Assembly: GCA_028293725.1 (NCBI GenBank)
Contig: JAQGOE010000010.1
Location: forward strand, 1-6,756
From: Gammaproteobacteria bacterium
Lineage (GTDB): Bacteria > Pseudomonadota > Gammaproteobacteria > Steroidobacterales > Steroidobacteraceae
Reading direction: 5' to 3'
DNA length: 6,756 bases
How positions within the stretch are numbered: the first letter of the stretch is position 1; the number at the start of each line of letters is the position of its first letter. A program made the position numbers and the translations under genes. Below, one piece after another: positions 1 through 6,756 of the stretch. The notes beneath the pieces were generated by a model. That model saw nothing but the letters and a program-made list of their open reading frames with translations. It was not told where the DNA came from and did no database searches.

Positions 1-2575
<2,575 letters not shown>

Positions 2576-2582
2576 CGTTTTC

Positions 2583-3032
2583 TTACTCTTCCGCGACGAT
2601 CAACACCGTCAACGGCACATCGATGTCGGCATGCAGGTGCAATCCGACAATGTGCTCGCCAACCGTACGCAGGGGGCCGTTCGGCATGCGCACTTCACTA
2701 CGCTCGACCTTGAAGCCGGTCTTTGTGGCCGCCTCAGCGATGTCGCTCGTGCCGATCGAACCGAAGAGCTTGCCTTCGGTACCCGCCTTCGCGGTGATGC
2801 TGAGCTTGAAGTCCTTCATCGCAGCCGCCCGCTCTTCAGCGCCAGACAGGTGCTCGCGAGCGAGCTTCTCGAGCTCCTCGCGACGGGCTTCGAAGCGCTT
2901 GACGTTGTCAGGCGTCGCAACCGTCGCCTTGCCTCCGGGCAGGAGGTAGTTCCGGCCGTAGCCAGAACGCACTTTTACACGGTCACCGATGTTGCCTAGG
3001 TTGGCGACCTTCTGAAGCAGAATAACGTCCAT
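2583..3032 (-). CDS. rplI: 50S ribosomal protein bL9
   Basis: L9 binds 23S rRNA near the base of the L1 stalk and reaches out from the 50S subunit; it affects reading-frame maintenance. The product is 149 aa, the same length as E. coli L9. It begins MDVILLQKVANLG and carries the L9 signature GDRVKVRSGYGRNYLLPGG (about residues 16-34) in the N-terminal rRNA-binding domain. A charged connecting helix (about 43-75) joins it to the C-terminal domain, which ends LTVLIVAEE. The ATG at 3032 follows the rpsR stop by 11 bases, and the GAGG that can serve as Shine-Dalgarno overlaps that TGA stop. This suggests translational coupling to rpsR. dnaB starts 7 bases downstream, so the two are probably cotranscribed. 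Confidence 0.97.
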   Translation of the reverse strand: MDVILLQKVANLGNIGDRVKVRSGYGRNYLLPGGKATVATPDNVKRFEARREELEKLAREHLSGAEERAAAMKDFKLSITAKAGTEGKLFGSIGTSDIAEAATKTGFKVERSEVRMPNGPLRTVGEHIVGLHLHADIDVPLTVLIVAEE

Positions 3033-3043
3033 TGCAGTAGGCC

Positions 3044-3388
3044 TCAGTGCTGATCGGTGTACGGCAGCAGGGCCAGGAAGCGCGCCCGCTTGATCGCTAC
3101 CGCGAGCTGACGCTGATAGAACGACTTCGTACCCGTGATGCGACTCGGAACGATCTTGCCCGTCTCAGTGACGTAGCCCTTCAACGTGGCGAGATCTTTG
3201 TAGTCAATGTACTTCACACCCTCGGCGGTGAAGCGACAAAACTTCTTACGGCGGGAGAATCGGCTGCCGCCACCGGCACCACCAGCGCCTCCACCACCAC
3301 GGCGGTCATCACCGCCACCGGCGCCGCCGCCACCATCGCGACTACCGCCACCACTGCGGCCACCGCCGCCATCTTTATTAAAAGCCAT
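3044..3388 (-). CDS. rpsR: 30S ribosomal protein bS18 with glycine-rich N-terminal extension
   Basis: S18 binds the central domain of 16S rRNA on the 30S platform as a heterodimer with S6. Residues 43-114 are a normal S18 core, with [20 protein letters not shown], then IVPSRITGT, then the C-terminal LLPYTDQH. E. coli S18 is 75 aa, whereas this product is 114 aa. The excess is almost all an N-terminal tract (residues 7-41) in which 23 of 35 residues are Gly, mixed with Arg, Ser, Asp and Ala. The ATG at 3388 has a GAGGA Shine-Dalgarno 7 bases upstream. I see no ATG or GTG between the tract and the core, so the extension appears to be truly translated. The gene lies 18 bases after rpsF and 11 bases before rplI. 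The low-complexity tract is probably disordered; its function is unknown to me. Confidence 0.96.
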   Translation of the reverse strand: MAFNKDGGGGRSGGGSRDGGGGAGGGDDRRGGGGAGGAGGGSRFSRRKKFCRFTAEGVKYIDYKDLATLKGYVTETGKIVPSRITGTKSFYQRQLAVAIKRARFLALLPYTDQH

Positions 3389-3395
3389 TGCTCTA

Positions 3396-3400
3396 TCCTC
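3396..3400 (-). promoter_or_regulatory. Ribosome binding site of rpsR
   Basis: GAGGA on the minus strand, 7 bases before the ATG at 3388 and inside the 18-base gap after the rpsF stop. It fixes the rpsR start upstream of the glycine-rich tract and so supports that tract being part of the protein. Confidence 0.75.
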
Positions 3401-3406
3401 GCGCCC

Positions 3407-3865
3407 TTAGGCGCCTTCTCCGACCGGGCTGTCCTCGTCATCCGAGGCAGCAACAGCATCCTCACGCGGACGGCGCCGAGGTGGGCCATCGTCATCGTCG
3501 CCATCGTCACGCGAACGATCACGGCGGCGACCGTCACCTTCCTCATCGGCAGCTTTCGCCATCGGCGAGGGCTCGGTTACGGCGGCGTCCATGTTGACGA
3601 CCAGGTGACGCAGGACCGCGTCGCTGAAGCGGAAAGCGCCAGTCAGCTCATCGAGCACTTTCTGATCGCACTCGATGTTCATCAGAACATAGTGCGCCTT
3701 GTGGACCTTCGAGATGGGATAAGTGAGCTGGCGACGACCCCAGTCCTCCATCCGATGCACGCGGCCTTCGCCGGCGGCAATGATGCCCTTATAGCGCTCG
3801 ATCATCGCGGGCACTTGCTCGCTCTGATCGGGATGGACCAGGAAAACGATCTCGTAATGCCTCAT
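3407..3865 (-). CDS. rpsF: 30S ribosomal protein bS6 with extended charged C-terminal tail
   Basis: S6 pairs with S18 and binds the 16S rRNA platform during 30S assembly. The product is 152 aa. Residues 1-96 form a typical S6 ferredoxin-like domain, starting [18 protein letters not shown] and including [14 protein letters not shown] (40-53) and HYVLMNIE (58-65). Residues from about 97 to 152 are a low-complexity tail rich in Asp, Arg, Glu, Pro and Ser, with RRRDRSRDD, then a DDDD run and a PPRRRPRED segment, ending VGEGA. E. coli S6 also has a short acidic tail that RimK extends with glutamates. This tail is longer, mixes blocks of opposite charge and does not end in Glu. The ATG at 3865 has a near-perfect Shine-Dalgarno. 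rpsR starts 18 bases after the stop. Confidence 0.97.
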   Translation of the reverse strand: MRHYEIVFLVHPDQSEQVPAMIERYKGIIAAGEGRVHRMEDWGRRQLTYPISKVHKAHYVLMNIECDQKVLDELTGAFRFSDAVLRHLVVNMDAAVTEPSPMAKAADEEGDGRRRDRSRDDGDDDDGPPRRRPREDAVAASDDEDSPVGEGA

Positions 3866-3869
3866 GGTT

Positions 3870-3876
3870 CCTCCTT
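3870..3876 (-). promoter_or_regulatory. Strong ribosome binding site of rpsF
   Basis: AAGGAGG on the minus strand ends 4 bases before the rpsF ATG. It is the best Shine-Dalgarno match in the window, as expected for the first ribosomal protein gene of the cluster. Confidence 0.9.
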
Positions 3877-3904
3877 ACGGATTATGAGCCGCCCGTCGCG
3901 AGGC

Positions 3905-3940
3905 GCTGCGGGGTGCGGCAAGGAGCACCGTGCCGGCAGC
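3905..3940 (-). promoter_or_regulatory. Candidate S6:S18-binding leader hairpin of the rpsF operon
   Basis: On the minus strand, 39 bases before the rpsF ATG, the transcript can fold into two stacked stems. The outer stem is GCTGC/GCAGC and the inner stem GGTGC/GCACC. An asymmetric internal loop (CGGCAC opposite CC) separates them, and the apical loop is TCCTTGCC. All ten pairs are Watson-Crick. In many bacteria the rpsF leader contains a structured element with an exposed CCG that mimics the 16S rRNA site and binds the S6:S18 complex to repress the operon. CCG occurs here on the 5' side at the outer stem/internal loop junction (CTGCCGGC) and again in TTGCCGC. Placement and general shape fit, but I could not test it against the family model. 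Confidence 0.4.
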
Positions 3941-4023
3941 CATAAAGGCTGGTCGGTCACGGCCCTTCAAAAAGGGTCGCGAATGGTACTCAAAGGGGGG
4001 CGGGAGTGCAATGGTGAGGTAAA

Positions 4024-4037
4024 CGCCGGCGCCGGCG
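4024..4037 (-). terminator. Possible weak terminator hairpin after rlmB
   Basis: A perfect 14-base palindrome, CGCCGGCGCCGGCG, lies 23 bases after the rlmB stop on the minus strand and is followed by only three T residues. It could form a CGCCG/CGGCG stem with a GCGC loop and weakly end rlmB transcripts. The short T-tract argues against a strong intrinsic terminator, so it may act as a partial terminator or 3'-end stabiliser, or have no role. Confidence 0.3.
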
Positions 4038-4060
4038 GATCAAGGGGTTACGGGATCGCT

Positions 4061-4864
4061 TTACCTCGCCGTACGAGGCGGTGCGTCCCCCGGCCGGCTG
4101 GCCTTCCCCGTCATCCTCTGGCGCACGGACTCATACAGCAGCATTCCGGCCGCAACCGAGACGTTAAGGCTCTCCACGGCGCCCAGCTGCGGCAGCCGGA
4201 CCATCCAATCGCACGTCTGCCGCGTGAGGTGCCTTAGCCCCGTCCCCTCGGCGCCGAGCGCCAGCACGATCCCGCCGGTGAGATCGATCTCGTGGGCCTG
4301 CCTCGCCCCTTCCGCGTCAGCGCCCACTACCCACAAGCCCGCTTCCTGAAGCATTTTCAGGGTACGTACCAGATTCGTGACCGCAACGACGGGAGTCGTC
4401 TCCGCGGCACCGGTCGCGACCTTACGGACGGTCGGGGTGACCTGCACGGCCCGATCCTTGGGGACGATGACCGCGATCGCACCACACGCATCCGCGGTGC
4501 GCAGACAGGCGCCGAGGTTATGGGGATCCTGCACTCCGTCCAGCGCCAATATCAGCGGGTTAGTCGCGTGCTCGAGAGCGAGGAACAGCTCGTCCTCCGT
4601 CCACGGCGGCATCGAAGTGATGTCGGCGACAACGCCTTGATGAGCTACGTCACCCAGCTCCTGCTTGAGCACGTGGGCGTCAACACGCTGGATCGGCCGA
4701 TTGTGACGCCGCGCGAGTTCGTCGATCTCTCGCACACGCGGATCATCTCGTCGCTCCGCCAACCGCACCGTAATCACACGCTCCGGATGACGCTCCAACA
4801 TCACGCGTACAGCGTGCAGACCATAGATGGTCTCAGTTCCTTTCACTTCCTCTCGACCCTTCAT
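4061..4864 (-). CDS. rlmB: 23S rRNA (guanosine-2'-O-)-methyltransferase RlmB (SpoU/TrmH family)
   Basis: RlmB methylates the 2'-O of a conserved guanosine (G2251 in E. coli) in the 23S rRNA P-loop, using S-adenosylmethionine. From the ATG at 4864 the product is 267 aa. An N-terminal L30e-like substrate-binding domain starts at TETIYGLHAVRVML, and a SPOUT trefoil-knot domain follows. SpoU motif 1 is DGVQDPHNLGACLRTAD (about residues 109-125, Asn116, Arg122). Motif 2 is LGAEGTGLR (203-211). Motif 3 is SLNVSVAAG (232-240). A basic, proline-containing C-terminal tail follows. The start is uncertain: a TTG at 4888 overlaps the rnr stop as TTGA and would add eight residues, and a GTG at 4846 would remove six. 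The ATG was preferred because homologues begin just before ETIYG. It is probably translationally coupled to rnr. Confidence 0.95.
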   Translation of the reverse strand: MKGREEVKGTETIYGLHAVRVMLERHPERVITVRLAERRDDPRVREIDELARRHNRPIQRVDAHVLKQELGDVAHQGVVADITSMPPWTEDELFLALEHATNPLILALDGVQDPHNLGACLRTADACGAIAVIVPKDRAVQVTPTVRKVATGAAETTPVVAVTNLVRTLKMLQEAGLWVVGADAEGARQAHEIDLTGGIVLALGAEGTGLRHLTRQTCDWMVRLPQLGAVESLNVSVAAGMLLYESVRQRMTGKASRPGDAPPRTAR

Positions 4865-4884
4865 AGTACAAACGTACCCAGCAC

Positions 4885-6756
4885 TCAAACGTCTTCCGCT
4901 AGCTCAAGATCAATGAGCCCTTCAATCGGATTCACAGCGGTAACGACGACTCGGATCTGCGTACCGGCACGCAAGCGTCGACCCGTCCGGCGCCCTACCC
5001 ACGCCAAACCGTCGTCCTCCATCTCGTACTGATCGTCACGCAAAGCATCGAGGTGCAGGAGACCATCCACCGAGACGTCAAGGATCTGCACGAAGCATCC
5101 AAACTCCACCACAGTCGTAATGAGGCCATGGAACGTCTGGCCAATGCGCTCTCGCAAATATGTGCACTTAAGGAACGTATTGACGTAGCGATCGGCCTCA
5201 TCCGCTCGCTTCTCGAGCTTCGAGGTAGCTTCGCCCAGGGCGGCCAGCGCGTCCCCGTCGTACTTCACCCCGCTGCCACCAGGTGCTTCGATCAGCGCCT
5301 TCAAGGTGCGGTGAACGACGAGGTCCGGATAGCGCCGAATGGGAGACGTGAAGTGGGCGTATTGAGTCAGCGCGAGCCCAAAGTGGCCGATGTTAGTCTG
5401 TTGGTACACGGCCTGCGGCATCGAGCGAACGACCAGCGACTCAACGAACGGCCGCTCTGGCGAGTTCCCGAGACGTTTGGTGATCGCTTGCAGATCGCGC
5501 GTGGAAACAGTCTCGGGTATCTGCGCTTCAATGCCGAGCGACGTGAGCGTCGACAGCAGCTTGTCGAGTTTTTGCTCGTCGGGTTTGCCGTGAACGCGGT
5601 AGAGCGTCGGCGTGTGGGTTTTCTCGAGCTCATGAGCCACGGCGACGTTGGCCATGATCATGCATTCTTCGATGAGTCTGTGAGCGTCGTTTCGAGCTCG
5701 CAGCTCGATAGCGCGGACGCGCTCGGCGGAGTCGATTACGAACTCAGCTTCCGCAGCATCGAAGTCCAACGCGCCGCGCTTGGCACGTGCCTTATAGAGA
5801 GCATGGTAGACGTCGACCAGCACCGTGAGCTTTTCCAGGAGCGGGCCTAACTGCGTGCGAGCTGCCGGCGTGCCTTTGAATAGAGCGTCATAGGCCAGCG
5901 TGTAAGTAAGACGCGCAGCCGAACGCATCACGGCGGGGTAAAACGTCGCCGACTTCAGTACGCCGTACTTATTGATCACCATATCCGCGGCGAAACACAG
6001 CCGATCGACGTGCGGCGCCAACGAGCAGAGCTTGTCTGAGAGCGCAAACGGAAGCATCGGGATCACGCGCGTCGGGAAATACACGGAGGTGCCCCGTTCT
6101 TTGGCCTCCGTATCCACGGCCGTGCCCGGCCTTACGTAGTGACTCACGTCCGCGATCGCCACAATCAAGCGGAAGCCGCTCGGATGAGGCTCCGCGTAGA
6201 CCGCGTCATCGAAATCCTTCGCATCGTCGCCGTCGATGGTAACGAGCGGCAGCTCACGAAGGTCGATGCGCGAGTTCGCTTCCAGCGGATCGACCTCTTC
6301 ACCCCAAGACTTCGCCTCACGCAATGCGTTTACAGAAAACTCGTGGGGCAAATCGAAGCGCGCAATGGCGGCCGCCGTGGCGAGCTCGACCGGACGATCC
6401 GGATCGAGACGCTTCTCCACGCGTGCTTGCGCTGGCTGCGATTCGCTGGCGTGACGAGTGATGCGCGCGATGACCCAGTCACCACTGCGCACACCTTCCA
6501 TATCTGTGTGCGTCAAAGAACACCGTAGCTGCAGACGGCGATCCGCCGCCGTAACCCACGCGCTCCGGCCCTGAATTTCGACGGTTCCCAGGAAGGCGTT
6601 CACCCCCCGACCCACCACCTGCTCAACGGCACCCGACCAGCGGTCGCTCGCATCACGCGAGAGCCTCACGCGGAGGCGGTCACCATGCATGACACCGCGC
6701 ATTTCCGGGGGAGGAATAAAGACGCTGTCTTTGAGGCCTTCGACGCGAAGGAAGCC
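4885..6756 (-). CDS. rnr: Ribonuclease R, 3'-5' exoribonuclease (5' end outside window)
   Basis: RNase R is a processive 3'-5' hydrolytic exoribonuclease that degrades structured RNA, including defective rRNA and mRNA. The frame is open to the right edge. 623 codons and the stop are visible, against about 813 aa for the E. coli enzyme, so the N-terminal helix-turn-helix and part of the first cold-shock domain are missing. The visible part begins GFLRVEGLKDSVFIPPPE and MRGVMHGD, the end of the first cold-shock domain. The RNB catalytic core shows TIDGDDAKDFDDAVY at visible residues 173-187, with the metal-binding Asp175, Asp181, Asp183 and Asp184. It also shows the late RNB motif HFTSPIRRYPDLVVHR (468-483). 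An S1 RNA-binding domain (about 537-620) follows, with VEFGCFVQI and VDGLLH. The protein ends EDV directly after S1 and lacks a lysine-rich tail. The RNB motifs and S1 domain also fit RNase II; the rlmB neighbour favours RNase R. Confidence 0.96.
   Translation of the reverse strand, partial: GFLRVEGLKDSVFIPPPEMRGVMHGDRLRVRLSRDASDRWSGAVEQVVGRGVNAFLGTVEIQGRSAWVTAADRRLQLRCSLTHTDMEGVRSGDWVIARITRHASESQPAQARVEKRLDPDRPVELATAAAIARFDLPHEFSVNALREAKSWGEEVDPLEANSRIDLRELPLVTIDGDDAKDFDDAVYAEPHPSGFRLIVAIADVSHYVRPGTAVDTEAKERGTSVYFPTRVIPMLPFALSDKLCSLAPHVDRLCFAADMVINKYGVLKSATFYPAVMRSAARLTYTLAYDALFKGTPAARTQLGPLLEKLTVLVDVYHALYKARAKRGALDFDAAEAEFVIDSAERVRAIELRARNDAHRLIEECMIMANVAVAHELEKTHTPTLYRVHGKPDEQKLDKLLSTLTSLGIEAQIPETVSTRDLQAITKRLGNSPERPFVESLVVRSMPQAVYQQTNIGHFGLALTQYAHFTSPIRRYPDLVVHRTLKALIEAPGGSGVKYDGDALAALGEATSKLEKRADEADRYVNTFLKCTYLRERIGQTFHGLITTVVEFGCFVQILDVSVDGLLHLDALRDDQYEMEDDGLAWVGRRTGRRLRAGTQIRVVVTAVNPIEGLIDLELAEDV

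Larger units (their letters stand above)
3866..4060 (-). other. Intergenic region between rlmB and rpsF
   Basis: This 195-base gap is the only sizeable non-coding stretch in the window. From rlmB towards rpsF it holds a GC palindrome (4037-4024), a C-rich run with a small inverted repeat CCCTT/AAGGG (3976-3963), the candidate leader hairpin (3940-3905), and the rpsF Shine-Dalgarno. A promoter for the ribosomal genes is likely here, but I see no convincing sigma-70 -35/-10 pair. I see no small ORF with a ribosome binding site. Confidence 0.6.

Noticed and set aside
3879..3886. CATAAT-like -10 element just before rpsF
   Set aside because: A transcript starting there would lose or truncate the Shine-Dalgarno, and no -35 lies at the right distance.
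3941..3970. Sigma-70 promoter for rpsF (TTGAAG at 3970-3965, TTTATG at 3946-3941)
   Set aside because: The -10 matches the consensus at only three positions, and its predicted start would cut into the candidate leader hairpin.
3963..3976. Inverted repeat CCCTT/AAGGG as a terminator
   Set aside because: The stem is only 5 bp and no T-tract follows on either strand.
3047..4237. Long plus-strand open frame (396 codons) opposite rplI, rpsR, rpsF and part of rlmB
   Set aside because: It is antisense to clear ribosomal protein genes, its alanine/threonine-rich composition mirrors the glycine-rich and charged tails, and it crosses gene boundaries. It is a shadow of high-GC coding sequence.
5053..5850. 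Plus-strand open frame of 265 codons opposite rnr
   Set aside because: It overlaps the conserved RNase R catalytic and S1 regions on the other strand and shows no family features.

Overview
This GC-rich window (about 60% by eye) is a stretch of chromosome from a proteobacterium, most likely a gammaproteobacterium. All six genes lie on the minus strand in the order rnr, rlmB, rpsF, rpsR, rplI, dnaB, so the reading direction runs from the right end of the window to the left. The gene order and the protein sequences resemble the E. coli RNase R / RlmB / S6-S18-L9 / DnaB neighbourhood, but the two loci are not identical: no priB lies between rpsF and rpsR. I cannot name a genus from the sequence alone.

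Right part (6756-4061): the RNase R gene enters from outside the window, so its N-terminus is missing. It ends in a stop that touches or nearly touches the start of rlmB, the 23S rRNA 2'-O-methyltransferase gene. A 195-base non-coding gap (4060-3866) follows. It holds a perfect GC palindrome just after rlmB and, close to rpsF, a two-stem hairpin that is a candidate S6:S18 autoregulatory leader.

Middle (3865-2583): rpsF, rpsR and rplI are tightly packed and encode ribosomal proteins bS6, bS18 and bL9. S6 has a long charged C-terminal tail and S18 a 35-residue glycine-rich N-terminal extension. These two proteins bind each other on the 30S platform, so the paired tails are unusual and worth following up.

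Left part (2575-1): dnaB, the replicative helicase gene, begins 7 bases after rplI and runs off the left edge. It is interrupted in frame by a 419-codon intein (1384-128). The intein keeps all the standard splicing residues (Cys1, the TxxH of block B, the penultimate His, the terminal Asn and a Ser at +1). It also carries a LAGLIDADG homing endonuclease with both acidic motifs. It sits between the Glu and Ser of the DLRE/SG motif, in the ssDNA-contacting part of the helicase, so active DnaB should require protein splicing. The Walker A site carries no second intein.

Together the genes couple RNA decay and rRNA modification, ribosomal protein synthesis, and replication fork progression. The intein is the mobile, selfish element of the window. 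I found no tRNA, rRNA, CRISPR array, insertion sequence or origin.
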